Positions 42,450-50,526 of a stretch of DNA of 64,000 bases are shown piece by piece. The position numbers and the translations under genes are program-made. The notes beneath the pieces were generated by a model, which saw only the letters and a program-made list of their open reading frames with translations, was not told where the DNA came from and did no database searches. Source of the stretch: Mycobacterium conspicuum (lineage in GTDB: Bacteria > Actinomycetota > Actinomycetes > Mycobacteriales > Mycobacteriaceae); contig NZ_AP022613.1 of the NCBI RefSeq assembly GCF_010730195.1, positions 248,001 to 312,000 of the forward strand. Direction: 5' to 3'. Numbering within the stretch: the first letter of the stretch is position 1; each line of letters opens with the position of its first letter.

Positions 42450-43426
42450 CAGTCCAAGTACCTCGGAGTGGGGGGCGCCGGCGCCGGCCCGAGCACCGTT
42501 AACCACTTGCGGTACAACGTGTTCCACGTACCGTCCCGCCGGATGCGCTCCAGCGTGCCGTTGACGAACCGGACCAGCCCGGGGTTGTTGAGGTTGATCC
42601 CGACGCCGTAGGGCTGGGTGGCCATGTTGGGGCCGACGATGTGCAAGTAGGGGTCTTCTTCGACCAGGCCGGCCAGTATCGAGTCGTCGGTGCTGACGGC
42701 GTCGATCTCCCGTTGCTGCATGGCCACCAGGCAGTCGGCCCAATTCACCACCGACACGATGACCGGCGGCGGTGAGATCTGCCGGATCCGGTGCAGCGAC
42801 GTGGTTCCCCGCGCCACACAGACCCGCTTGCCGGACAGGTCGGCCACCTTCACGATCGCGGAGTCGCGCGGGGCCAGGATGCGCTGGTTGGCATCGAGGT
42901 ACACGGTGGAGAAATTCACCAGCTTGCGCCGCTCGCAGGTGATGGTCATGGTCTTGACGACGACGTCGACCTCAGAGCGCTGCAAAGCGGTCACGCGTTC
43001 TTCGGCCGACAGGATGCGGTACTCGACATGCGTTGGGCTGCCGAAGATGTCACGCGCGATCTCACCGGCGATGTCGACGTCGAATCCGGTGATCTCGCCG
43101 GTGATCGGGTCGCGAAAGCTGAACAGGTTGCTGCCGATGTCGAGGCCGACGATGAGCCTGCCGCGGGCGCGGATGTCGGCCACCGCGGCGTCGGCCTCGG
43201 CCTTGGTCGCGAACGGCCGCAGGCTGGCGGTCAGGTTGCAGTCGCCGCTGCCGTCCTCCATGGACAGCGGGGGTTCCGGTGGCAGTTGGTTCATGCCGAC
43301 GGGGGTGGGCTGCGGCAGGGTCGGGACCGCCGCCGCCTTGAGCTGTTCGGTGTGGCTGCAGCCGGCCAACACGATCGCCACAGAAAGCACTGCGAGCGTG
43401 ACGAGCACCTGCCGCCGCCGCATCAT
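42449..43426 (-). CDS. glnH: Amino-acid-binding lipoprotein GlnH
   Basis: A 325-residue solute-binding lipoprotein (lipobox SVAIVLAGC). The mature domain is a type 3 periplasmic binding protein: GRLIVGLDIGSNLFSFRDPITGEITGFDVDIAGEIARDIFG, VDVVVKTMTITCERRKLVNFSTVYLDANQRIL, DAVSTDDSILAGLV. In M. tuberculosis GlnH (Rv0411c) binds aspartate/glutamate outside the membrane and signals through GlnX to PknG. ATG 43426 overlaps the glnX stop and is preceded by GAAGGAGTATCG. No ABC permease is nearby, in keeping with a sensory role. Confidence 0.95.
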   Translation of the reverse strand: MMRRRQVLVTLAVLSVAIVLAGCSHTEQLKAAAVPTLPQPTPVGMNQLPPEPPLSMEDGSGDCNLTASLRPFATKAEADAAVADIRARGRLIVGLDIGSNLFSFRDPITGEITGFDVDIAGEIARDIFGSPTHVEYRILSAEERVTALQRSEVDVVVKTMTITCERRKLVNFSTVYLDANQRILAPRDSAIVKVADLSGKRVCVARGTTSLHRIRQISPPPVIVSVVNWADCLVAMQQREIDAVSTDDSILAGLVEEDPYLHIVGPNMATQPYGVGINLNNPGLVRFVNGTLERIRRDGTWNTLYRKWLTVLGPAPAPPTPRYLD

Positions 43427-44742
43427 CGATACTCCTTCAGCCGCGGCCACAGACCCAGCGCCACCGCGACGGCGGCGCCCAGGCTGAGGACCACACCGCC
43501 GAGCTGGGCGCCGGACAGCCCGCTGCGCGCGTTGAGGACGTCGTTGCGCAGGTGGTTGCGGCTTTGGTCCATGACCTTGACCAGCGACTCGTCCAGCTTG
43601 TCGAAGGCGGGGGTGGAGTCGTTCTCGGCGCTGCCCAGCGCGACCTCGGTGGCGGCGCGGTAATTGCCGACCGAGATGTAGGAGTTGATCCGGTCGTTGG
43701 CCTGGCGCCACCGGACCAGCAGCTGGTCGGCGCCCTGCAGCTCGCCCTTGTCGACGGCATCGGGGCGGGCCATGTACCGGTCGATCTGTTCGTGCATCGC
43801 GTCGATGCGCTGATAGAAGGACTGCTTGCGAATCTCCTCGTCGCCGCGCCGGATCAACGACAGCGTCTCGTCGGCTCGCGCCTGCTGGGCGGTGATCTCG
43901 ACGTTGGTGACGATCTTGAGGGAGTCGGCCGCGGTGTCCTTGGCGCTGCGGCTCGCGGTCGTGGAAATGGCCAGCGCCGTCCCGACCCACACCATCATGA
44001 CCAGGATACCGAGCGCGCCCACGACCAGCCCGGGATTGATCCGGCGCCGGGTGCGCCGGGCCAGCCAGCGGTGGGAGAACGCGCCGAAAACCACGGTGGC
44101 CGAGACGACCAGGATCACCGGGGCCGGGATCTGCGTGGACGCGGTGGTTTCCGTGTCCACCCGCTCCGAGGTCGCCTTGTAGAGCAGTTGCGCGTCGGGC
44201 AGGATCGTCGATTGCATCAGACCCGACGCCTCCGACAGGTACGACGACCCGACCGGGTTGCCTTCCCGGTTGTTGGTCCGCGCGACCTCAATCAGCCCGG
44301 TGTAGACCGCCAGCTCGGCGTTGATCCGGCCGAGCAGCTCGACCAGCGGTTGGTCGGTCAACCCGCTCGACGCCCGGGTCACGGCGACGGCGGCGTCGGT
44401 GATGGCCTGCTCGTAGCGCAGCCGGACCCCGCGCGGTTCGGCTTGCGCGATGAAGGCGGTGGCCGCCGCGGCGTCGGCCACCGACAGCGTGGTGTAGAGC
44501 CGTCCGGCGGCGAACGACAGCGGCTCGGTGTGGTTGAGCACCGTGCTCAGCACTTGCTGCCGGTGGTTGATGGTCGTCGAGGTGGCGAACGCGCTGCCGA
44601 CGCCGAGACAGGCCAACACGATCCCGATGGTCAGGATGCGGCCCGGGGTCGTGGAGATGAACCACCAACGGGGATGGGCGGGTTCGGCCGGGGACCGCGA
44701 CCCCAGCGGCTCGGTCGACGGGTGCGCCAGCTCAACCGTCAC
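43423..44742 (-). CDS. glnX: Membrane signal-transducing protein GlnX
   Basis: A 439-residue protein with four predicted TM helices: ILTIGIVLACLGVGSAF, IPAPVILVVSATVVFGAF, PGLVVGALGILVMMVWVGTALAI and LGGVVLSLGAAVAVALGLW. Two helical extracytoplasmic domains lie between the paired helices, like chemoreceptor-type four-helix sensors. In M. tuberculosis Rv0412c (GlnX) couples GlnH ligand state to PknG. GTG 44742 is the first start. The genes glnX, glnH and pknG overlap by ATGA at both junctions, so this is one operon in signalling order. Confidence 0.92.
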   Translation of the reverse strand: MTVELAHPSTEPLGSRSPAEPAHPRWWFISTTPGRILTIGIVLACLGVGSAFATSTTINHRQQVLSTVLNHTEPLSFAAGRLYTTLSVADAAAATAFIAQAEPRGVRLRYEQAITDAAVAVTRASSGLTDQPLVELLGRINAELAVYTGLIEVARTNNREGNPVGSSYLSEASGLMQSTILPDAQLLYKATSERVDTETTASTQIPAPVILVVSATVVFGAFSHRWLARRTRRRINPGLVVGALGILVMMVWVGTALAISTTASRSAKDTAADSLKIVTNVEITAQQARADETLSLIRRGDEEIRKQSFYQRIDAMHEQIDRYMARPDAVDKGELQGADQLLVRWRQANDRINSYISVGNYRAATEVALGSAENDSTPAFDKLDESLVKVMDQSRNHLRNDVLNARSGLSGAQLGGVVLSLGAAVAVALGLWPRLKEYR

Positions 44743-44809
44743 GTTTGCTCGGACCCCATTCAGTCAGCGTCTTTATCTCCCCAAAACTCTATAAGCGAAT
44801 TCTAAGAGC

Positions 44810-45505
44810 ATGTTCGGCCCTATGGGGGGAGGCGGACGGAATTGGACTGCATATCCTGAACGCGTGCGCGGCGACGGTGACGGATGGGTGATCTCCGATA
44901 GCGGTGCGCACTATTGGGGCCGGTTTGGCGCGGCCGGCCTGTTGCTGCGGGCGCCGCGACCCGACGGAACCCCGGCGGTGCTGCTGCAGCATCGCGCGGT
45001 GTGGAGCCATCAGGGTGGCACCTGGGCTTTGCCGGGGGGCGCCCGGGACAGCCACGAATCCGCGGAGGAGACCGCGGTCCGCGAAGCGCGCGAGGAGGCC
45101 GGGCTGCCGGCCGAACGGCTCGCCGTGCGGGCGACGGTGATCACCGCGGAGTTGGCCGGGATCGGCGGCACCAGCTGGACCTACACCACGGTGGTCGCCG
45201 ATGCCGATGAGCTGCTGCACACCGTGCCGAACCGGGAGAGCGCCGAGCTGCGCTGGGTCGGCGAGGACGAGGTGGACGGCCTTCCGCTGCATCCCGGCTT
45301 CGCGGCCAGCTGGCAGCAGCTGCGCACCGCCCCGGCCATCGTGCCGATGGACCACGGCGACGAACGCCGCCGGGGGCTACCGCGCACGCTGGAGATCGAG
45401 GCCGGGGTCTTCATTTGGTGCATGCCGGGCGATCCAGCTCGGGCCGATCACGCACCGTCGTTGCTGAGCCGGCGGATCAACTCGCTGCTGCAAGCGCAGA
45501 GCTGA
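44810..45505 (+). CDS. mutT3: Nudix hydrolase MutT3
   Basis: A 231-residue (or shorter) Nudix enzyme expected to hydrolyse oxidised nucleotides such as 8-oxo-dGTP. The Nudix box is complete: GGARDSHESAEETAVREAREEAG. Flanking conserved segments are LLLRAPRPDGTPAVLLQHRAVWSHQGGTWALPGG and NRESAELRWVGEDEVDGLPLHPGF. ATG 44810 gives an N-terminus whose AYPERVRGDGDGW segment matches the M. tuberculosis MutT3 start region. GTG 44864 is a shorter alternative. It diverges from glnX and its last 29 nt overlap the convergent thiE. Confidence 0.92.
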   Translation: MFGPMGGGGRNWTAYPERVRGDGDGWVISDSGAHYWGRFGAAGLLLRAPRPDGTPAVLLQHRAVWSHQGGTWALPGGARDSHESAEETAVREAREEAGLPAERLAVRATVITAELAGIGGTSWTYTTVVADADELLHTVPNRESAELRWVGEDEVDGLPLHPGFAASWQQLRTAPAIVPMDHGDERRRGLPRTLEIEAGVFIWCMPGDPARADHAPSLLSRRINSLLQAQS

Positions 45506-46139
45506 GCTGCTGTGCCGCGGCCCGTGGGTCGTCGGCCGCGGTGATCGCCCGGACCACCACGATCCGGCGGGCACCGGCGGCCAGCACGTCGGGCAGCCGC
45601 GCGGCGTCGATCCCGCCGATCGCGAACCACGGCTTGTCACCCCCGAGGTGGGCGGCGGCCTGCACCAGCGGCAGCCCGGGCGCCGCTCGACCCGGCTTGG
45701 TCGGCGTGGGCCAGCAGGGGCCGACGCAGAAATAGTCGGTCGCCGCGGCGGCCGCGTCGGCCGCTTGCGTGGCGTCATGGCTGGACAGGCCGATCAGGGT
45801 GGCCCGCCCGACGATCTCGCGGGCCACCTCGACGGGCAGGTCGCCCTGGCCCAGGTGCAGCACGTCGGCTCCGGCGGCACGGGCGATGTCGGCACGGTCG
45901 TTGACCGCGAACAGCGCCCCGTGCCGGCGGGCCGCGTCGGCGAGGATCTCGCACGCCGCCAGCTCGTCGCGGGCCTCGAGCGGGCCGAACCGCTGCTCAC
46001 CGGCCGAGCCCTTGTCGCGCAGCTGGATGATGTCCACCCCGCCGGCCAGCGCGGCCTCGGCGAACTGCGCCAGGTCGCCGCGCTCGCGGCGCGCGTCGGT
46101 GCACAGATACAACCTCGCCCGGGCAAGACGTTCGTGCAC
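45477..46139 (-). CDS. thiE: Thiamine-phosphate synthase
   Basis: A 220-residue TIM-barrel enzyme that joins HMP-pyrophosphate to thiazole phosphate. Motifs are RLYLCTDARRERGDLAQFAEAALAGGVDIIQLRDK, FAVNDRADIARAAGADVLHLGQGDLP, LIGLSSHD, DYFCVGPCWPTPTKPGRAAPGL, PWFAIGGIDAARLPDVLAAGARRIVVVRAI (phosphate-binding). The start is GTG 46139. It diverges from thiO across 140 bp that include the TPP riboswitch, which lies on the thiO strand only. Confidence 0.95.
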   Translation of the reverse strand: MHERLARARLYLCTDARRERGDLAQFAEAALAGGVDIIQLRDKGSAGEQRFGPLEARDELAACEILADAARRHGALFAVNDRADIARAAGADVLHLGQGDLPVEVAREIVGRATLIGLSSHDATQAADAAAAATDYFCVGPCWPTPTKPGRAAPGLPLVQAAAHLGGDKPWFAIGGIDAARLPDVLAAGARRIVVVRAITAADDPRAAAQQLSSALAAAS

Positions 46140-46184
46140 AAGCAGACGTTATCGCGCTACCGTGGACCCCTGAAGAAGTTGTGG

Positions 46185-46271
46185 TGCACGGGAGTCCCAG
46201 CGAGCGGGGACTGAGAGTGGGCGCGCACGCCCTTACCGTCGAACCTGATCCGGGTCATGCCGGCGAAGGGA
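46185..46271 (+). promoter_or_regulatory. TPP riboswitch (THI element) controlling thiO-thiS-thiG
   Basis: The leader contains the THI-box landmarks in order: GGGAGTCC, CTGAGAGTG (CTGAGA at 46211-46216), CCCTTACCG, GAACCTGATCCGGGTCATGCC and GGCGAAGGGAGC. These form the pyrimidine-sensing and pyrophosphate-sensing helices. It ends 8 nt before the thiO ATG and overlaps the ribosome site GAAGGGAGC, so thiamine pyrophosphate binding probably blocks translation initiation. Confidence 0.93.
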
Positions 46272-46279
46272 GCAGACGA

Positions 46280-47281
46280 ATGCATTCGTTGGCCGTGATC
46301 GGCGGCGGTGTCATCGGGCTGTCGGTGGCGCGCCGCGCGGCGCGGGCGGGGTGGTCGGTGCGGGTGCACCGCACCGGCGAGCGGGGCGCGTCGTGGGTCG
46401 CCGGCGGCATGCTGGCCCCGCACAGCGAGGGCTGGCCCGGCGAGGAACGGCTGTTGCGGCTGGGCATCGAGTCTTTGCGGCTGTGGCACGAGGGCGGGTA
46501 CCTGGACGGCCTGCCAGAGCAGGTGATCACCGCGCGCGAATCGCTGGTGGTGGCCGTCGACCAAGCCGACGTCGCCGATCTGCGCACCGTCGCCGATTGG
46601 CTGTCCGCGCAGGGCCACGCGGTGATCTGGGAGTCGGCCGCCCGCGACGTCGAACCGCTGCTGGCGCGGGGCATCCGGCACGGCTTCCGCGCACCCACCG
46701 AGCTGGCGGTGGACAACCGCGCGGTGCTCGACGCGCTGACCGCGGACTGTGAGCGGCTCGGAATCCGTTGGGCGGCACCGGTAAACGACCTGTCCCGCGT
46801 CGAGGGCGACACGGTGGTGATCGCCAACGGCGTCGACGCTCCCGCGCTGTGGCCCGGCCTGCCCGTGCGCCCGGTGAAGGGCGAGGTGCTGCGGCTGCGC
46901 TGGAGAAAGGGCTGTATGCCGTTGCCGCAGCGGGTGATTCGGGCGCGCGTGCACGGGCGTCAGGTGTATCTGGTCCCGCGCGCCGACGGGGTTGTGGTCG
47001 GCGCCACCCAGTACGAACACGGCCGCGACACCGCACCGGTGGTGTCGGGCGTGCGCGACCTGCTGGACGACGCGTGCGCGGTGCTGCCGGCGCTGGGCGA
47101 ATACGAACTGGCGGAATGCGCCGCCGGACTGCGCCCGATGACCCCGGATAACCTGCCGCTGGTGCGGCGCCTGGACGACCGCACCCTGGTCGCCGCCGGC
47201 CACGGTCGATCAGGTTTTCTGTTGGCGCCCTGGACGGCCGAACAGGTCATGTCCGAACTTCTCGCGGTCGGAGCGCACTGA
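46280..47281 (+). CDS. thiO: Glycine oxidase for thiazole synthesis
   Basis: A 333-residue FAD oxidase of the DAO family converting glycine to iminoglycine for ThiG. LAVIGGGVIGLSVARRAARAG is the FAD-binding motif; GASWVAGGMLAPHSEGWPGEERLLRLG and VDNRAVLDALTADC follow. VYLVPRADGVVVGATQYEHG and GLRPMTPDNLPLV...AAGHGRSGFLLAPWTAE form the C-terminal FAD/active-site region. ATG 46280 directly follows the riboswitch. Its stop overlaps the thiS ATG by one base (TGATG). Confidence 0.95.
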   Translation: MHSLAVIGGGVIGLSVARRAARAGWSVRVHRTGERGASWVAGGMLAPHSEGWPGEERLLRLGIESLRLWHEGGYLDGLPEQVITARESLVVAVDQADVADLRTVADWLSAQGHAVIWESAARDVEPLLARGIRHGFRAPTELAVDNRAVLDALTADCERLGIRWAAPVNDLSRVEGDTVVIANGVDAPALWPGLPVRPVKGEVLRLRWRKGCMPLPQRVIRARVHGRQVYLVPRADGVVVGATQYEHGRDTAPVVSGVRDLLDDACAVLPALGEYELAECAAGLRPMTPDNLPLVRRLDDRTLVAAGHGRSGFLLAPWTAEQVMSELLAVGAH

Positions 47282-47490
47282 TGATCGTGGTCGTCAACGA
47301 GAAGCGGGTCGAGGTCGACGAGCAGACCACCGTCGCGACGCTACTGGAATCGTTGGGCTTTCCGGACCGGGGCATCGCGGTGGCGCTCGACCTGTCCGTG
47401 CTGCCGCGGTCCCGTTGGGCGACAAAGCTTTCCGAGCTTCCCGGGGATTCCCTACACTTCGAGGTGGTGACGGCGGTGCAAGGTGGTTGA
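47281..47490 (+). CDS. thiS: Sulfur carrier protein ThiS
   Basis: A 69-residue ubiquitin-fold sulfur carrier, MIVVVNEKRVEVDEQTTVAT at the start and ending in the required Gly-Gly (AVQGG), which is adenylated and thiocarboxylated to deliver sulfur to ThiG. It overlaps thiO by 1 nt and thiG by 8 nt. The adenylating partner is not in this window. Confidence 0.95.
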   Translation: MIVVVNEKRVEVDEQTTVATLLESLGFPDRGIAVALDLSVLPRSRWATKLSELPGDSLHFEVVTAVQGG

Positions 47491-48241
47491 TTCCAAGCTC
47501 ACGATCGGCGACCGCAGCTTCGCGTCGCGGCTCATCATGGGCACCGGCGGGGCCACCAACCTGGCGGTGCTCGAAGAGGCGCTGGTCGCGTCGGGCACCG
47601 AACTGACCACCGTCGCGATGCGCCGGGTCGACGCCGAGGGCGGCACCGGGATGCTCGAGTTGCTCAACCGGCTGGGCATCACGCCGCTGCCCAACACCGC
47701 GGGCTGCCGAAGCGCGGCCGAGGCGGTGCTGACCGCGCAGCTGGCCCGCGAGGCACTCGACACCAACTGGATCAAGCTGGAGGTCATCGCCGACGAGCGG
47801 ACTTTGTTGCCCGATGCCGTCGAATTGGTCCGGGCCGCAGAGCAATTGGTCGACGACGGGTTCGTCGTGCTGCCCTACACCAACGACGACCCGGTGCTGG
47901 CCCGCCGGTTGGAGGACGCCGGTTGCGCCGCGGTGATGCCGCTCGGCTCCCCGATCGGCACGGGCCTGGGCATCATCAACGCGCACAACATCGAGATGAT
48001 CGTGGCCCAGGCCGGCGTGCCCGTGGTGCTCGACGCCGGCATCGGCACCGCCAGCGACGCCGCGCTGGCGATGGAATTGGGTTGTGACGCTGTGCTATTG
48101 GCCACCGCGGTGACCCGGTCCGCCGACCCGCCGGCGATGGCCACCGCGATGGCCGCCGCGGTCACCGCCGGCTATCTGGCGCGCCGGGCCGGCCGGATCC
48201 CCAAACGATTCTGGGCGCAGGCGTCGAGCCCCGCGCTCTAA
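47483..48241 (+). CDS. thiG: Thiazole synthase
   Basis: A 252-residue TIM-barrel enzyme that forms the thiazole ring from DXP, iminoglycine and ThiS thiocarboxylate. FASRLIMGTGG, TVAMRRV, LPNTAGCRSAAEAV, WIKLEVIAD (Schiff-base Lys), VMPLGSPIGTGLGIIN, VVLDAGIGTASDAALAMELGCDAVLLATAV are the family motifs. The GTG start at 47483 lies inside the end of thiS, so the two are translationally coupled. Confidence 0.96.
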   Translation: MVDSKLTIGDRSFASRLIMGTGGATNLAVLEEALVASGTELTTVAMRRVDAEGGTGMLELLNRLGITPLPNTAGCRSAAEAVLTAQLAREALDTNWIKLEVIADERTLLPDAVELVRAAEQLVDDGFVVLPYTNDDPVLARRLEDAGCAAVMPLGSPIGTGLGIINAHNIEMIVAQAGVPVVLDAGIGTASDAALAMELGCDAVLLATAVTRSADPPAMATAMAAAVTAGYLARRAGRIPKRFWAQASSPAL

Positions 48242-48246
48242 AATCG

Positions 48247-49011
48247 ATGAAGCGGTATGTCGCGCTCGGCAGCTCAATGGCTGCCGGACCGGGTATCCGA
48301 CCCCGCGCCGCCGGCGCGCCCTGGTCGGCCGGCCGATCGGCCCGCAACCATCCGCATCTGGTGGCCGACCGACTGGGCCTCGACCTGGTCGACGTCACCT
48401 TCTCCGGCGCCACCACCGCCCACGTGCTCGCCGATCGGCAGCGCGGCGCGCCACCGCAAATCACGGCGCTGGACGGTTCGGAGACCCTGGTGACGATCAC
48501 GATAGGCGGCAACGACGTCGGATACGTCCCACTGCTGATGGTGGCCTCGCTGCCGCGGGTCGTGCGACGGTTGCCGCTGCTCGGCGGGCGCATCGCCGAA
48601 CTGCTGGACCGGGACGCGCGGGACCGGGCGCTCGCGGAGGTCTTCGACTCGCTGTGCGCGGTCGGCACGGCTGTACGCCAGCGCGCCTCGCACGCCCGCG
48701 TGCTCTTCGTCGACTACCTCACGTTGCTGCCACCCGCCCGCAAGCCGGCGCCTCCGCTGTCAGACGCGGACACCGAGCTGGGTCGGCACGTGGCCGAAAC
48801 CCTGGAACGACTCACGGCTGACGCCGCCGCGGCCACGGGCTGCGAGGTCGTCGGAGCGGCGGCGGCCAGCCGGCCGCACCACGCGTGGTCGGCCCAGCCC
48901 TGGACGGTCAAGCCCGTGCGAACCGGTCTGTCGCTACCGGGTCGCCCCGCCCCGCTGCACCCCAACGCCGCCGGGATGCGCGCGGTGGCCGAATTGATTT
49001 GCGCCAGTTAG
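48247..49011 (+). CDS. SGNH/GDSL-type hydrolase
   Basis: A 254-residue SGNH-fold esterase-like protein without a signal peptide. Block I reads ALGSSMAAGPG (GSS instead of GDS, nucleophile Ser kept), block II has SGATTAHV, block III is TITIGGNDVGYV with Gly and Asn, and block V is LHPNAAGMRAVAE with the catalytic His (DxxH is LxPLHPN). It is probably a small esterase or lipase; substrate unknown. It lies 5 nt after thiG, likely by readthrough, but is not a known thiamine gene. It overlaps the convergent secreted-protein gene by 4 nt. Confidence 0.82.
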   Translation: MKRYVALGSSMAAGPGIRPRAAGAPWSAGRSARNHPHLVADRLGLDLVDVTFSGATTAHVLADRQRGAPPQITALDGSETLVTITIGGNDVGYVPLLMVASLPRVVRRLPLLGGRIAELLDRDARDRALAEVFDSLCAVGTAVRQRASHARVLFVDYLTLLPPARKPAPPLSDADTELGRHVAETLERLTADAAAATGCEVVGAAAASRPHHAWSAQPWTVKPVRTGLSLPGRPAPLHPNAAGMRAVAELICAS

Positions 49012-49586
49012 CCGTTGGCCTGCCACCATTTGTAGAGCGCGGTGGTGTCACCATTGGACGCGCGAATGTAGCTCAGGATGTTCTTGGCGTCGGTGGTCCA
49101 AATGATTTCGGCACCATCCTGGTAGGTCCCGCAAAGCATTTGTCCCCCGTTGGTGGTGGCGTTGTTGCCCTGGTGCCAGGGGGCGGGCCCTTTGGTGCTG
49201 CTGTCACCGCAATTGACCAGCACGTCGTCCTTCGCGCTGTTTTTGAACCAGGTAGTCATATCGTCGGGTTTGCTGAAGAGGTAGAACTTGGCCTGGACCG
49301 GCCCCTTGGGGTCGGGGTTTTGTCCGCACAGCAGCGAGGCCAGCTGGCCACCGGTGATCGGCTGGGCGGTGCAGTTGTTGAGGCCGTAGCCCTTCGACAG
49401 GTTGCCCGCGAGGTTGTTGATGTCCGCTTCCGTTCCGGTACCGGGATCGGGGGTGCCGGAGGGAGCGGGAGGGGGAGGGGGGGTCGGCTCGGGATCCGCC
49501 GCCGCGGTGCCGGCGGCCAGCCAGACAAAGCTGCCCATCAGCGCTGCCGCCGTCGCGGCGCGTAGCGCATTGAATAGATGAGACAT
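49008..49586 (-). CDS. Secreted proline-rich small protein
   Basis: A 192-residue protein. The signal peptide ends GTAAA|DPEP, followed by a Pro-rich stretch (TPPPPPAPSGTPDPG) and a ~140-residue domain with four Cys (NNCTAQ, LLCGQN, VNCGDS, LCGTYQ). It ends YKWWQANG. The size, exported Pro-rich head and Cys pattern resemble mycobacterial secreted proteins of unknown function. ATG 49586 is chosen because AGGGG is just upstream and the signal peptide is well formed. Confidence 0.75.
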   Translation of the reverse strand: MSHLFNALRAATAAALMGSFVWLAAGTAAADPEPTPPPPPAPSGTPDPGTGTEADINNLAGNLSKGYGLNNCTAQPITGGQLASLLCGQNPDPKGPVQAKFYLFSKPDDMTTWFKNSAKDDVLVNCGDSSTKGPAPWHQGNNATTNGGQMLCGTYQDGAEIIWTTDAKNILSYIRASNGDTTALYKWWQANG

Positions 49587-49752
49587 CCCCTGACTCCTCA
49601 ATTTGGTAAACCCGAGTGCCGCCCAGTTATGAAAATACAATCCAGCTGGTCGATTTCAAGCATCCGCGGATTATCAGGTGCCGGTGCGACGCTCGTCGGG
49701 TAGGGTTAAGCACCGTTTTAGGTCAGTTGACTTCTCTGGACTGGAGACCCGC

Positions 49753-50079
49753 ATGACCGCTCAGCCGCCTCCCCCCGGCTACCCCCCGCAGCCGCCCTCG
49801 GCGCAGCCGCCGAAGAACTACCTGGTGTGGTCGATCTTGGTGACGCTGTTCTGCTGTCTCCCGTTCGGGATTGTCGCCATCGTCAAGTCCAGCCAGGTCA
49901 GTGGTTTGTACGCGCAGGGTCGCTACGCCGAGGCACAGGCCTCGGCCGACAGTGCGCGGAAATGGATCATCTGGTCGGTGATCATCGGCCTCATCGCTGA
50001 GGTGGTTGTCATCGCGGTCAACGTGGCGACCATGAACACGAACACGAGCGCCGCGGCCGCGATGCTTCTTGGGTTCTAG
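49753..50079 (+). CDS. CD225/dispanin-family small membrane protein
   Basis: A 108-residue protein: a Pro-rich cytoplasmic N-terminus (TAQPPPPGYPPQPPSAQPPKN), then YLVWSILVTLFCCLPFGIVAIVKSSQVSGLYAQGRYAEAQASADSARKW, the CD225/dispanin signature with its re-entrant helix, and a second TM helix (WSVIIGLIAEVVVIAVNV). Role in bacteria is unknown. It precedes the DUF2752 gene by 18 nt; the association of these two families is common in actinobacteria. Confidence 0.88.
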   Translation: MTAQPPPPGYPPQPPSAQPPKNYLVWSILVTLFCCLPFGIVAIVKSSQVSGLYAQGRYAEAQASADSARKWIIWSVIIGLIAEVVVIAVNVATMNTNTSAAAAMLLGF

Positions 50080-50097
50080 AGGCCGGTTGGCTCCGAG

Positions 50098-50526
50098 ATG
50101 GCCGTGATTCGCCCGGCGTCCGCGCTCTCGAATGTCCGCGCACCCCTGGCCGTGGCCGCATCGACCACCTTGGTATGCGCGGCCATCTGGGTGGGCGACC
50201 CGACTACGCCGCATGGACCGCTGCCGGTCTGCCCCACCAAGGCGCTGTTGGGTATCGACTGCCCCGGATGCGGCACTATGCGGATGCTGTATTCCCTCAT
50301 GCACGGTGATCTGCTGGCGGCCCTGCGGTTCAACGCGCTGGGCTTGGTGGCGGTGGTGCTGTTGGTGTGGGCTTACGGAGCCTGGACCTACGGCCGGCTG
50401 ACCGGCCGGCGGATCGGGAGTTGGCAACGGCATCGTTGGTCGGCGGTCGTGACGCTGTCGTTGGTGTTGGCGTGGTTTGTGTTGCGCAACATCCCATTTG
50501 CGCCTTTCACTGGCTTGTATGTCTGA
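50098..50526 (+). CDS. DUF2752 membrane protein
   Basis: A 142-residue protein with three TM segments and the DUF2752 hallmark CPTKALLGIDCPGCGTMR (paired Cys and CPGCG-x-x-R), followed by GDLLAALRFNALG. Function is unknown. It forms a likely operon with the CD225 gene and overlaps the start of lpqL by 8 nt. Confidence 0.88.
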   Translation: MAVIRPASALSNVRAPLAVAASTTLVCAAIWVGDPTTPHGPLPVCPTKALLGIDCPGCGTMRMLYSLMHGDLLAALRFNALGLVAVVLLVWAYGAWTYGRLTGRRIGSWQRHRWSAVVTLSLVLAWFVLRNIPFAPFTGLYV

